Numbered from the stretch's first letter, positions 24,361 through 33,153 are shown. The stretch: DNA of 54,251 nucleotides from Clavibacter tessellarius (GCF_001618005.1 NZ_LQXA01000020.1:1-54251), one strand, 5' to 3'. Numbers and translations: made by a program. Notes: generated by a model from the sequence alone, not told the origin.

Positions 24361-25644
24361 GTGGATGACGACGTCCAGCTGATCAGCGACGGCGACGGCC
24401 TGGCCGTCATCGGCGAGCCGAGCGCGGTGGAGCGCTTCCTCGCCGCGAACGAGCTGCCGAAGGGGCGGGATCTGGGGCTCGAGCGGCTGAAGCCCGTCGC
24501 CGGCATGGCGGCGGCCGCGATGCAGGCGGGATCCGTCGTCGCGGAGAACCACGGGCGGTGGGTGAAGCTGTCCGACAGGTCGGTGAAGCTGATCAAGGAC
24601 AACGTCGGCCTGGTGAAGAGCACGAAGTCGGGTCTCGATCTGGGCGTGATCCGCGGGCAGGGCGGGCGCTTCGTCGACGTCGTGGAGTTCGCGGCCGGGC
24701 CGGGTCGGATCCTGGCCAATCCCGCGGTCCTCGCGGGCGCCGCCGGCATCATGGCGCAGCTCGCGATGGAGCAGGCCATGGACGAGATCAGCGACTACCT
24801 GGCCGTCATCGACGCCAAGGTCGACGACATCCTCCGCGGCCAGAAGGACGCCGTGCTCGCCGACATGATCGGCGCGGAGATGGTCATCGACGAGGGCACG
24901 ATGATCCGCGCCCAGGTGGGCCGTGTCTCGGACATCACCTGGTCGAAGGTGCAGGGCACGACCCAGACGCTCGCGCGCACGCAGGGCTACGCCCTCCGCC
25001 AGCTCGACGCCCTCGCCGAGAAGATGGAGAAGACGACCAAGGTCGACGACCTCGTGCGCGTGACGAAGGACGCGGAGTCGACCGTGCGCGAGTGGCTCGC
25101 CGTGCTCGCGCGGTGCTTCCAGCTCCAGGACGCCGTCGCCGTGCTCGAGCTCGACCGCGTGCTCGACGCCTCGCCGGAGGAGCTGGACGAGCACCGGGTC
25201 GGGCTGCGCACGGTCCGTCAGAACCGCCTCGCCGTGATCGGCCGCACCACCGACCGCCTGCTCGAGCGGATGGACGCCGCGGCCGGCACCGCGAACGCGA
25301 AGGTGCTGCTCAACCCGTTCGACTCGCGGGCGGTCGTGGGATCCAGCAACCAGGTGGCGTCCGGCGTCGTGCGGTTCAACGGGCTGCTCGGCGTCGCCGA
25401 CGAGCGCGAGTCGCTGGAGGCGCGCCGCTGGCTCGCGGCAGTGGGTGACACCTGGGACTCGGCGCGCGACCAGGGCGCCGAGGGCGTGGACGCCGCCCGC
25501 CGCCTCGGAGCCGCGGCCTTCGGTCGAGGCCGCGCAGCAGCCGACGGGCTCTCCCTCAAGCTCGCCGCGGGGGCCATGCGCCGACGCCGCGGCAAGGGCG
25601 ACGAATCGGGCGAGCTCGAGGCCGCGGACGAGCCGCAGCCCTGA
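24361..25644 (+). CDS. Conserved protein of unknown function, mostly helical
   Basis: A 427-aa soluble protein, from a GTG start with GAAGGAG seven bases upstream. It has an N-terminal 40-residue alpha/beta segment (VQLISDGDGLAVIGEPSAV) and an Ala/Gly-rich helical stretch. A distinctive block, NVGLVKSTKSGLDLGVIRG then GGRFVDVVEF, spans about 80-115. Long amphipathic helices follow to about 330, and the C-terminal tail is basic then acidic. No membrane helix or catalytic motif is clear. I recall similar uncharacterised proteins in other actinobacteria. It ends 8 bp from the convergent nucleotidyltransferase gene. Confidence 0.75.
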   Translation: MDDDVQLISDGDGLAVIGEPSAVERFLAANELPKGRDLGLERLKPVAGMAAAAMQAGSVVAENHGRWVKLSDRSVKLIKDNVGLVKSTKSGLDLGVIRGQGGRFVDVVEFAAGPGRILANPAVLAGAAGIMAQLAMEQAMDEISDYLAVIDAKVDDILRGQKDAVLADMIGAEMVIDEGTMIRAQVGRVSDITWSKVQGTTQTLARTQGYALRQLDALAEKMEKTTKVDDLVRVTKDAESTVREWLAVLARCFQLQDAVAVLELDRVLDASPEELDEHRVGLRTVRQNRLAVIGRTTDRLLERMDAAAGTANAKVLLNPFDSRAVVGSSNQVASGVVRFNGLLGVADERESLEARRWLAAVGDTWDSARDQGAEGVDAARRLGAAAFGRGRAAADGLSLKLAAGAMRRRRGKGDESGELEAADEPQP

Positions 25645-25657
25645 TCCTCGGATCAGG
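25640..25657. terminator. Short inverted repeat spanning both convergent stop codons
   Basis: CCTGATCC-TC-GGATCAGG is a perfect 8-bp inverted repeat with a 2-nt loop that includes the TGA of the 427-aa gene and the opposite-strand TGA of the nucleotidyltransferase gene. It could act as a minimal bidirectional terminator, but such a short stem may be incidental. Confidence 0.3.
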
Positions 25658-26462
25658 AGCCGGCCGCGATCCCCTCCCGCCGCACCGCGTCCCGCAGGAG
25701 GTCCTCGACCGCGTCGGCGGCGCGGAGCAGGTCAGCGGACTCCGCGCCCATGCCCGCGACGACCGCGTCGACGCCGCGGAGCCCCGCACGTGTCAGCAGC
25801 TGCTTCTCGTTCGTGATCCACTCGCCGCGGTGGGCGAGGATCGCGTGCGCCGCCTGGCAGGACGCCTCCGCGAGGAGCCCCGCGCACTGCGCGATCCGGC
25901 CGTGGCGGGCGTGGCCCTCGCGGGCGTAGTGCAGGGTCAGCGCGGCGTGCTCCCACCAGATGCCGGGCGCGGACGCCCGCAGCGCGGCCGGGTACTCGAA
26001 CGCGGGCACCTCGCCCCGGAGGGCGCGGTTCACGCCCAGCTCGGCCAGCAGGATCGTGCTCGGCAGGCCCGCCTGGTGGAAGAGCAGCCGCTCGATGGCG
26101 AAGCGGCCGGCGAGCGCCTCCTCGTGCACGGCGTCGATCATGTCGAGATCGCGGTAGTGGACGTCGACCGTGCGCCCGTCGACGTGCAGCGCGCCGCCGC
26201 CGTCGAAGATCCGGCCCCAGCCGCCGCGCGGGCTGAGCGACCCGGGCCAGCCGAGCGCGCGGAGGCCGTCGGGATCGAAGGACCCGCGGTAGTAGACGGC
26301 CACGTCCCAGTCGCTCTCGGGCCGCGCGACCCCCTGCGCTCGGGATCCGCCGAGCGCCACTCCCCGCACGCCGGGCACGGAGGCCAGCGCATCAACGACG
26401 TGCTCGAGGAACGCGTCGTCGTCGAGGCCGAAGGTCGGACCGGCGTCGACGGGGTCCGTCAC
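25653..26462 (-). CDS. Nucleotidyltransferase-domain protein (aminoglycoside-type fold)
   Basis: A 269-aa protein. The nucleotidyltransferase signature GVALGGSRAQGVARPESDWD near residues 36-55 has the Gly-Ser motif and both Asp residues (SDWD) that hold metal and NTP. A helical C-terminal domain covers about 120-265, as in KNTase/LinB-like proteins. The GTG start overlaps the moeB stop (GTGA). Family members modify small molecules or RNA ends; the co-translation with moeB gives no obvious explanation, and resistance function cannot be claimed from sequence alone. Confidence 0.82.
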   Translation of the reverse strand: MTDPVDAGPTFGLDDDAFLEHVVDALASVPGVRGVALGGSRAQGVARPESDWDVAVYYRGSFDPDGLRALGWPGSLSPRGGWGRIFDGGGALHVDGRTVDVHYRDLDMIDAVHEEALAGRFAIERLLFHQAGLPSTILLAELGVNRALRGEVPAFEYPAALRASAPGIWWEHAALTLHYAREGHARHGRIAQCAGLLAEASCQAAHAILAHRGEWITNEKQLLTRAGLRGVDAVVAGMGAESADLLRAADAVEDLLRDAVRREGIAAGS

Positions 26463-27646
26463 GCCCGCCCCGCCACGCTCCGCCACGACTGGATCCCGCC
26501 GCGCAGGCTCACCGCGTCGCGCCCGGCCTCGCGGAGCGCCGCCGCGGCTGCCCGCGAGCGCACGCCCGACGCGCAGTAGACGATGACGCGGTCGGTGATC
26601 TCGCCGGGCACCGCGCCCGGATCCACCGTGACGATGCGCACCGGCACCGCGACGTGGCCGGGGATGGAGTCGACGAGGCGCTCGTCGGGCTCGCGCACGT
26701 CGAGGAGGACGACCTGCTCGTCGGAGGCGAGGATCCGCTCCACCTCCTCCGCGTCGAGCTCGGTGCCGTCGGTGGCCGCGCCCACACCGCAGAAGAGGTC
26801 GTAGTCGGCGAGCGCCGTGACCCGCTGGCGGCCCTTCGCGCGCTTCACGCCGATGGTGCGGCTGGTGCCGGCGAGCGCGTCGAGCACCACGACCCGGCCG
26901 AGCAGCGGCTGTCCCGCGCCCGTGACGAGCTTGATGACCTCGGTCGCCATGAGCGACCCGACCGTGCCGCACACCGCGCCGAACACGCCCGCCTCCTCGC
27001 AGGAGAGCACGGCGCCGTCGGCGGGCGGCTCGGGGAACACGTCGCGGTAGTCGATGCCGCGGCCGTCGGGCGCCGCGTCCCAGAAGACGGTGACCTGCGC
27101 GTCGAACCGGTACACGGATCCCCACACGCACGGGACGCCGACGAGCGCCGCCGCGTCGCTGATGAGGTACCTCGTGGCGAAGTTGTCGGTGGCGTCGACG
27201 ACCACGTCGTATCCGCCCAGGATCCGGAGGGCGTTGTCGTTGGTGAGCCGCTCGGCGTGCTCGATCACCTCGATGCCGGGGTCCGTGCGGTGCACGGAAT
27301 CCGCAGCTGACGAGGTCTTCGGCCGGCCCACGTCGGGCGTGCCGTGGATGGTCTGGCGCTGGAGGTTGGAGAGGTCCACAGCATCGTCGTCTACGATTCC
27401 CAGGGTCCCGATCCCCGCTGCGGCCAAGTACTGCAGCACCGGGGAGCCCAGCCCGCCCGCGCCGATCACGAGCACGCGCGCCTGGTCGATGCGGGACTGA
27501 CCCCCCATCCCGATGCCGGGAAGGGCGAGGTGCCGGGAGTGCCGTTCGCGCCGCTCGTGCGCATCCTGCCCGGAGCCCTGACCACCCGGGCCCCGCCCTC
27601 CGGGGTCGGTGCCCTCCCGATCGACGAGCGGCAGAGACGACCCCAT
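26459..27646 (-). CDS. moeB: MoeB/ThiF-type adenylyltransferase with C-terminal rhodanese domain
   Basis: A 395-aa protein. Residues about 35-270 form an E1-like domain with the ATP loop VIGAGGLGSPVLQYLAAAG, the DxxN/R region LSNLQRQ and Cys in VLSCEEAG. Residues about 295-395 are a rhodanese with the persulfide Cys in VYCASGVRSRA. It probably adenylates and sulfurates the MoaD-type C-terminal Gly-Gly. The usual zinc-binding CxxC pairs appear absent (IDYRDVFPEPP where CYRC is normal). The ATG has GGAGG 6 nt upstream. Its start codon overlaps the divergent glycosyltransferase ATG by two bases. Confidence 0.9.
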   Translation of the reverse strand: MGSSLPLVDREGTDPGGRGPGGQGSGQDAHERRERHSRHLALPGIGMGGQSRIDQARVLVIGAGGLGSPVLQYLAAAGIGTLGIVDDDAVDLSNLQRQTIHGTPDVGRPKTSSAADSVHRTDPGIEVIEHAERLTNDNALRILGGYDVVVDATDNFATRYLISDAAALVGVPCVWGSVYRFDAQVTVFWDAAPDGRGIDYRDVFPEPPADGAVLSCEEAGVFGAVCGTVGSLMATEVIKLVTGAGQPLLGRVVVLDALAGTSRTIGVKRAKGRQRVTALADYDLFCGVGAATDGTELDAEEVERILASDEQVVLLDVREPDERLVDSIPGHVAVPVRIVTVDPGAVPGEITDRVIVYCASGVRSRAAAAALREAGRDAVSLRGGIQSWRSVAGRA

Positions 27647-29351
27647 GACAGACCTCCGTACGGACGGCGGACGCGGACCCGCGTCGACCGGACCCAGCGT
27701 ACGACGGCCCGCCGACGGGACCCGCGGCGGCCGCCCCTCCGGCCCCCTCGGCCGCTTCCACCACCGCCGCTGGGGCGACGCCTGGATCATCGGCCTCCTC
27801 GGCTTCCTGCTCGCGCTCCCCCTCGCCGGCGCGCCGTCGGTCTGGTACGACGAGGCCGCCACCGTGATCTCCGCCACGCGCGGCTGGGACGACCTGCTCC
27901 GTGAGCTCAGCACGGTCGACGCCGTCCACGGCCTCTACTACGCGGGCATGAAGGTGTGGTTCGAGCTGGTCGGCTACTCCCCCACGTCGCTGCGGTTCCC
28001 GAGCGCCGTGTTCATCGGCCTGGCCGCCGCAGGCGTCGTGCTCCTCACCCGCACCGTCTCGACGCGCGCCACCGGCATCGTGGCCGGCATCGTCTTCGTC
28101 GTGATCCCCCGCTCGGCCTGGATGGGCACCGAGGGCCGGTCCTTCGCCCTCGGCACGCTCATCGCCGTCGCGCTCACGATCACGCTGGTGCTCGCGGCCC
28201 GCCGGGCGGGCGCGCGTTGGCAGGTGCAGGCCAGGTGGTGGGCGCTGTACGGGCTGCTCGCGTGGCTCGGCGCCTCCACGTTCGTGTACCTGGCGCTGCT
28301 CGTGGGCGCGCACGGCGTCGTGATCCTGTGGGCCGTCGCCTCCGCGCGCGCCGGCCGCCGCAGCCGCCGCCCCATGGTCGTGTCGTTGCTCGGGTGGGCC
28401 TCCGCGTCCATCGCCGCCGGGCTCCTCAGCCTGCCGCTCGTGCGCGTGGTGACGGAGCAGTCGGGCCAGGTCGGCTGGATCAAGCCCATCGGGCCGAACA
28501 CCGTCATGCAGGTGCTGTCCACCCAGCTCTTCTCCGAGAACGACGTGTTCGCGCTGGTCGCCTGGGCGGTCGCGCTCCTGGGCCTCGCGCTGCTGGTGCG
28601 CCGCGGGATCCGCCTGGTGCGCGCCCGCCGCGCCTCCCGCGTCGAGCCCGAGGGCGACCTCGCCGAGTACGAGTCGGCGTACCTGCACGCCGGATGGTCG
28701 CCGACGATCCTGCAGCTCGCGGTCGTGTGGTGCGCCGTGCCCACGCTGCTGCTGATCGGCGCGTCCACCCTCATGTCGCCGCTCTACTCGCCGCGCTACA
28801 TGGCCTACACGGCGCCCGCGTTCGCGATGCTCATGGCCGTGGGGATCCTCGCGCTGAGGTGGAAGCCGCTCGTCGCCGCGGTGACGGCCGCGCTCGTCGC
28901 ACTCTCGGTGATGCAGCTCGTGCACGACCGCACCACCACCCGGAAGGCCGACTCCGACTGGGCCGCCATCGCGCGGATCGTCTCCGAGGAGCGCGCCCAG
29001 GAGGCCCCCGGCACGAGCGAGGCCGTGATCTTCGGCCCGGTGCGCCGGCACCCCAAGGCGACCTCGCGCATCGTCGCGTACTCCTACCCGGACGCGTTCC
29101 GCGGCATGGACGACATCCTGCTGCGCACGCCGCCCGGCGACACCGACGGCCTCTGGGAGCAGACGCACCCGCTGGCCGACCGGGTCGACGAGGTCGACGG
29201 CGCTGACGTCGTGTGGCTCGTCACGAGCGACAGGCAGGACATCCGCCCCGAGGTCGCCGAGGCGCTCACGCCGCGCGGCTTCGCGAAGACCGACGACTGG
29301 CACGTGATGAACGCGAACGTCGAGCGCTACGAGCGGGTCGACGCGGGCTGA
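27645..29351 (+). CDS. GT-C membrane glycosyltransferase (mannosyltransferase-like)
   Basis: A 568-aa protein with a disordered, basic N-terminal 45 residues and about eleven hydrophobic helices. WYDEA (67-71) after the first helix gives the Asp-Glu pair of GT39/GT83-like transferases that use polyprenyl-phosphate sugars. A C-terminal soluble domain (about 440-568) follows. ATG 27645 overlaps the opposite-strand moeB start; the GTG at 27609 is an alternative with no better ribosome site. It probably glycosylates a surface protein or glycolipid at the outer face of the membrane. Confidence 0.82.
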   Translation: MTDLRTDGGRGPASTGPSVRRPADGTRGGRPSGPLGRFHHRRWGDAWIIGLLGFLLALPLAGAPSVWYDEAATVISATRGWDDLLRELSTVDAVHGLYYAGMKVWFELVGYSPTSLRFPSAVFIGLAAAGVVLLTRTVSTRATGIVAGIVFVVIPRSAWMGTEGRSFALGTLIAVALTITLVLAARRAGARWQVQARWWALYGLLAWLGASTFVYLALLVGAHGVVILWAVASARAGRRSRRPMVVSLLGWASASIAAGLLSLPLVRVVTEQSGQVGWIKPIGPNTVMQVLSTQLFSENDVFALVAWAVALLGLALLVRRGIRLVRARRASRVEPEGDLAEYESAYLHAGWSPTILQLAVVWCAVPTLLLIGASTLMSPLYSPRYMAYTAPAFAMLMAVGILALRWKPLVAAVTAALVALSVMQLVHDRTTTRKADSDWAAIARIVSEERAQEAPGTSEAVIFGPVRRHPKATSRIVAYSYPDAFRGMDDILLRTPPGDTDGLWEQTHPLADRVDEVDGADVVWLVTSDRQDIRPEVAEALTPRGFAKTDDWHVMNANVERYERVDAG

Positions 29352-29367
29352 TCCGCCCGGCCGCGCA

Positions 29368-30228
29368 TCACGAGGCGTCCTGCCACTCGCCGATGGTCCG
29401 CACCACGAGGTCGAGCTGCGACTCGAGCAGGAAGTGCCCGCCGTCGACCAGCTCGATGCGCGCGTGCGGGGCGTCGCGCCGGAACGCCTCCGCGCCCGCC
29501 GCACCGAAGATCTCGTCGTGGCGTCCCCAGATCGCGAGGAGCGGGACGCGCGACTCGCGGATCCACGCCTGCACCGCCGGGTACAGCTCCCGGTTGGTGG
29601 CGTAGTCGCGGAACAGCGCCAGCTGCACGTCGTCCTGGCCCGGGCGGGCGAGGAGCGCGAGGTCGTGCTCCCAGGCGTCGGGATCCACGACGGACGGGTC
29701 CGGCACGCCGTGCGTGTACTGCCACTCGACGGCGTCACGACCGAGAGCCGTGCGGAGCGCATCGCGCGTGGCGTCGGTGCGCTCCGCGCCGTCGGCCCAG
29801 ATCGGATCCCAGAACGAGGGCACGAAGCCCTCCTCGTAGGCGTTCCCGTTCTGCGTGATGACGCCCGTGACGGCCCCGGGGTCGGCGAGCGCCAGGCGCC
29901 AGCCGACGGGGGCGCCGTAGTCCTGCACGTAGATCGCGTACCGGGACACCCCGATGGCGGCGAGGAAGCGCCCGGTCACGTCGGCGAGCGCGGAGAACGT
30001 GTACGCGAAGTCGTCGACCGAGGGCGCGGACGAGCGGCCGAAGCCCACCAGGTCGGGCGCGATGACGCGGTAGCGGCCCGCGAGCGCGGGGATCAGGTGC
30101 CGGAACATGTGCGAGCTCGACGGGTAGCCGTGCAGGAGCAGGAGGACGGGCGCGTCGACGGGTCCGGCCTCGCGCCAGAAGACGTCGAGGCCGTCGATCG
30201 AGACGGTGCGGTGGTGGACGGTGACCAT
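29368..30228 (-). CDS. Alpha/beta hydrolase, haloalkane dehalogenase/epoxide hydrolase-like
   Basis: A 286-aa enzyme. HGYPSSSHMF (33-42) carries the oxyanion motif, Asp103 in VQDYGAPVGWR is the nucleophile, a late Asp is in IWGRHDE and the catalytic His is in DGGHFLLE. An Asp nucleophile rather than Ser points to dehalogenase or epoxide hydrolase chemistry; VQDYG differs slightly from the usual HDWG. There is no export signal. A strong AAGGGG site precedes the ATG. It diverges from a CGNR zinc-finger regulator across an inverted repeat, so it is probably the regulated target. Confidence 0.87.
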   Translation of the reverse strand: MVTVHHRTVSIDGLDVFWREAGPVDAPVLLLLHGYPSSSHMFRHLIPALAGRYRVIAPDLVGFGRSSAPSVDDFAYTFSALADVTGRFLAAIGVSRYAIYVQDYGAPVGWRLALADPGAVTGVITQNGNAYEEGFVPSFWDPIWADGAERTDATRDALRTALGRDAVEWQYTHGVPDPSVVDPDAWEHDLALLARPGQDDVQLALFRDYATNRELYPAVQAWIRESRVPLLAIWGRHDEIFGAAGAEAFRRDAPHARIELVDGGHFLLESQLDLVVRTIGEWQDAS

Positions 30229-30229
30229 G

Positions 30230-30274
30230 GCTAACCCCTTTGAGTTGTTTTGGTGGTTAGCGAGACGGTAGCAT
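30230..30274. promoter_or_regulatory. Shared control region of the hydrolase and CGNR regulator genes
   Basis: GCTAACC (30230-30236) and GGTTAGC (30255-30261) form a 7-bp inverted repeat with 18 bp between arms. For the plus strand, TTGTTT (30245-30250) and TAGCAT (30269-30274) with an 18-bp spacer make a promoter that would leave about 35 nt before the GTG at 30315. The repeat touches the hydrolase ribosome site and the promoter spacer, so one bound protein could control both genes. Confidence 0.5.
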
Positions 30275-30314
30275 GGATCCATCGCGCCACCCGAGCGCGG
30301 AGGATCGAGGAGCC

Positions 30315-30830
30315 GTGCACCCGGACGAGGAGCTGCTGCTGGCCGTGCTGAACAGCGCGCCGGTGGTCGACGGCGGGCGCGAGGACCACCTCGACGGTGC
30401 ATCCGGCCGGCAGCTCGCGCGCACCTGGGGCGGCATCGGCACCGCCGCCGAGCTCGAGCGCCTCCGCCGCGCGCGCGACGCGATCCAGGCCGTCGTCCGG
30501 GCCGATGCCGGCGCGGGCGGCATCGCGGATCCCGATCCCGTCGCCGCGCTGGCGGACGTCGTCGACGGGGTCGTCCGCACGCCGCGCGTCACCGCCGCGG
30601 GCGTCACGTGGGAGCTCCGCGCGCCGCGGGACGAGCGCCTGGCCGTGGAGGTCGTCCTCGCCTGGTCCGACGTGACCGCACGCCTGCCCGGCCGTCTCCG
30701 CCCGTGCGCGAACGACGAGTGCCGGCTGTTCCTCCTCGACCGCAGCCGCCCCGGCACGGCCCGGTGGTGCTCGATGGCGACCTGCGGGAACCGGATGAAG
30801 GCCCGCGCGCACGCACAGCGGACGCGCTGA
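30315..30830 (+). CDS. CGNR zinc-finger (ABATE) transcriptional regulator
   Basis: A 171-aa protein. The N-terminal ABATE region begins EELLLAVLNSAPVVDGG and contains DHLDGASGRQLARTW. The C-terminal zinc finger has Cys in LRPCANDECRLFLLD and in ARWCSMATCGNRMKAR, ending in the CGNR motif that gives the family its name. I choose GTG 30315 because the TAGCAT -10 covers the upstream ATG (30273) and GGAGG/GAGGAG lie between them; the longer form would add 14 residues. It probably binds the 30230-30261 repeat and regulates the divergent hydrolase. Confidence 0.85.
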   Translation: MHPDEELLLAVLNSAPVVDGGREDHLDGASGRQLARTWGGIGTAAELERLRRARDAIQAVVRADAGAGGIADPDPVAALADVVDGVVRTPRVTAAGVTWELRAPRDERLAVEVVLAWSDVTARLPGRLRPCANDECRLFLLDRSRPGTARWCSMATCGNRMKARAHAQRTR

Positions 30831-30911
30831 GCCGAGCGGCCGATCCGGCGCCCGCCACAGCGCTCCCGCCCGGCCACGGCGCGCCCGGGCCGCACGACAC
30901 GCGCCTCCCCG

Positions 30912-30937
30912 GTCCGCCGTCCTCCGCGACGGCGGAC
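30912..30937 (+). promoter_or_regulatory. Inverted repeat next to a -10 box upstream of the acyltransferase gene
   Basis: GTCCGCCGT (30912-30920) and ACGGCGGAC (30929-30937) form a perfect 9-bp inverted repeat with an 8-nt loop. A TAGGGT -10 lies just downstream at 30949-30954. It could terminate the CGNR transcript or be an operator over the -35 of the acyltransferase promoter. Confidence 0.4.
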
Positions 30938-31104
30938 GCCCGAGTGGCTAGGGTCCTGACGGGCTCGGCGACGCCCGGTCCATCCGGTCGCCCCGCCGCG
31001 CCCCCACACGAGGGGACCGCACGCCACGCGAACCGCGGCGGGCGGCCGCAGCGCGCCGCGGGGATCCCGCCGCACGCGCCGACCAGCACGAGGAGAGCGC
31101 CACC

Positions 31105-33153
31105 GTGCCATCGCAGCCCGCCCCGGATCCGCGTGGACCCGTCGACCCGGGTCCCGCGGACGACGCCGCCGCCGGATCCCACGCGCGGTACGCCGGCCTC
31201 GACGCCCTGCGCGCGCTGGGGCTCCTGGCGGTCGTGCTCTTCCACGCGGCCCCCGACGCGGTGCCGGGCGGGTACGCCGGCGTCGACGTGTTCTTCGTCA
31301 TCAGCGGCTTCCTGATCACGGGCCTGCTCCTGCGCGAGCGACGCGCGACGGGCACGATCCGCCTGGGCGCCTTCGCCGTCCGCCGCGTCCGCCGGCTCCT
31401 GCCGGCCGCCGTGATCGTCGTCACCGCGGCCACGGCCGTCGCCGCGATGATCGGCGGCGACGTGCTCGTCGGGCTGCCCGCCCAGCTCGTGGGCATGGCG
31501 GCGCTCGGCACGAACTGGCAGATGCTCATCGCCGGCGGCGACTACTTCCTCCACTCGACCACGGGCCTCTTCGACAACTTCTGGTCCCTCGCGATCGAGG
31601 AGCAGTTCTACCTGGTCTGGCCGATGGTGCTGCTCGTCCTCACGCGCGGCGGCCGCACGATCCGGCTCCGCTGGCTGTGGGCGGCGGGCGCGGTGGCGGC
31701 CGTCATCCCGCTCGCGCTCACGGCCGCCGGGCTCACGGAGGCCGCCTACCTGGCGACGCCCGCGCACGCGTTCGGGCTGCTCTTCGGCGCCGCCCTCGCG
31801 GTGGCGGCCGAGCGGCGACGGACGCGCGCGGATCCCGCGGCCGACGCGCACGCGACGGCGTGGGCGGTCGTCTCGTACCTGTCGCTCGTCGCGTTCGGGC
31901 TCCTGGCCCTCGCGCCCGACGCCGCGGATCCGGGCTCGCGCTCCCTCGTGACCGTGCTGGGCGCCGGGCTCGGCTGCGTCATGGTGCTCGCGTGCAGCCG
32001 GGGCGGTGCATCCCCGTTCGCGCGCCTCGACGCCGGACCGACGGGCTGGCTCGGCCGCCGCTCCTACGGCCTCTACCTCTGGCACCTGCCGATGCTCGTG
32101 CTCGCGGCGGCAGCGCTCCCCGACGTCGGGGGCCTGGGCCCCGTGCCCGGACTGCTGCTGGCCCTCGGGATCTCCGTCGTCGCCGCGGCCGCCAGCCACC
32201 GGTGGGTCGAGCTGCCCGTCCTCCGGCTGGGGTTCCGCCGGCTCCTGCGGCAGCCCGTGGCTCTCGCGGCGGCGGTCGCGCTCGTGCTGGGGCTCGGCAC
32301 GTCGGTCACCGCGGCCGAGCGCGCCGACCCCGGCGAGACCGAGGCCCAGCGGTTCGTCGAGCAGGGCAGCGCCGACCTCCCCGGCGACGACGACGTTGAT
32401 CCCGGTGCCGACGCCCCCGGGGACCCGGGCGGCCCCGGCGACCCCGGTGTCGCGGCGGATCCGGGCGGCTCCTCCTCCCCCGACGCCTCCCCGGGCGCTC
32501 CCGGCGCGGACCGCGCGCCGGACGCGGGCACCCCGGACGCGGATGCGCCACGCGCGACCCCGACCCCCACCGCGACCCCCGGTCCGTCCGCCCACGCCCC
32601 CGGGACGCCCGGCGCATCACCGCCCACCACGTCGACCCCCGCGCCGACGCCCGCCGCCCCGGCACCGCACGCCCCGACCATGGACGGCTCCTCGACGATC
32701 GCCATCGGCGACTCGGTCATGCTCGCCTCGGGACGCGCGCTCCAGCAGCAGCTCCCGGGCATCACCATCGACGCGGTGGTCAGCCGGCAGATGCCCGCGG
32801 CCGCGCAGCTCGTCCGCAGCCACCTCGACTCCCGGCCGGACGCCACCACCGTGGTCATCGCGCTCGGCACGAACGGGATGGGCGGCGTCGACGACCTCGA
32901 GCAGGCCATCCAGGCCGCGGGCGGCCGGAAGGTGGTCCTGGTCGACGTGTCCGGCCCCATGTCCTGGACCTCGCGGGTCGACGACGCGATCCAGCAGGCG
33001 GCCGCGTCACACGCGAACGTGCGGATCGCGCGCTGGCAGGCCATCGCGACGGCGAACCCGGGGCTGCTCGCGAAGGACGGGATCCACCCCGGCAGGCGCG
33101 CCGCCGCGATGTACGCCGCGGCCGTCCGCGACGCCATCGCGTCCTTCGGCTGA
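31105..33153 (+). CDS. Acyltransferase 3 (OafA type) with C-terminal SGNH domain
   Basis: A 682-aa membrane protein. The first 400 residues are an acyltransferase-3 domain with about ten to eleven helices, starting YAGLDALRALGLLAVVLFH (catalytic His) and containing VFFVISGFLI and WSLAIEEQFYLVWP. A long Pro/Ala/Gly/Asp linker (about 410-530) leads to an extracytoplasmic SGNH domain with GDS near 536, ALGTNGMG and DGIHPG. Such fusions move acyl groups across the membrane onto surface glycans. The GTG start has AGGAG upstream. Confidence 0.92.
   Translation: MPSQPAPDPRGPVDPGPADDAAAGSHARYAGLDALRALGLLAVVLFHAAPDAVPGGYAGVDVFFVISGFLITGLLLRERRATGTIRLGAFAVRRVRRLLPAAVIVVTAATAVAAMIGGDVLVGLPAQLVGMAALGTNWQMLIAGGDYFLHSTTGLFDNFWSLAIEEQFYLVWPMVLLVLTRGGRTIRLRWLWAAGAVAAVIPLALTAAGLTEAAYLATPAHAFGLLFGAALAVAAERRRTRADPAADAHATAWAVVSYLSLVAFGLLALAPDAADPGSRSLVTVLGAGLGCVMVLACSRGGASPFARLDAGPTGWLGRRSYGLYLWHLPMLVLAAAALPDVGGLGPVPGLLLALGISVVAAAASHRWVELPVLRLGFRRLLRQPVALAAAVALVLGLGTSVTAAERADPGETEAQRFVEQGSADLPGDDDVDPGADAPGDPGGPGDPGVAADPGGSSSPDASPGAPGADRAPDAGTPDADAPRATPTPTATPGPSAHAPGTPGASPPTTSTPAPTPAAPAPHAPTMDGSSTIAIGDSVMLASGRALQQQLPGITIDAVVSRQMPAAAQLVRSHLDSRPDATTVVIALGTNGMGGVDDLEQAIQAAGGRKVVLVDVSGPMSWTSRVDDAIQQAAASHANVRIARWQAIATANPGLLAKDGIHPGRRAAAMYAAAVRDAIASFG

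Noticed and set aside
25653-26462. Aminoglycoside resistance gene
   Set aside because: Only the general nucleotidyltransferase fold and metal motif are visible; nothing indicates an antibiotic substrate.
30273-30275. ATG at 30273 as start of the CGNR regulator
   Set aside because: It overlaps the predicted -10 box TAGCAT. GTG 30315 has purine-rich ribosome sites and fits where the ABATE domain begins.
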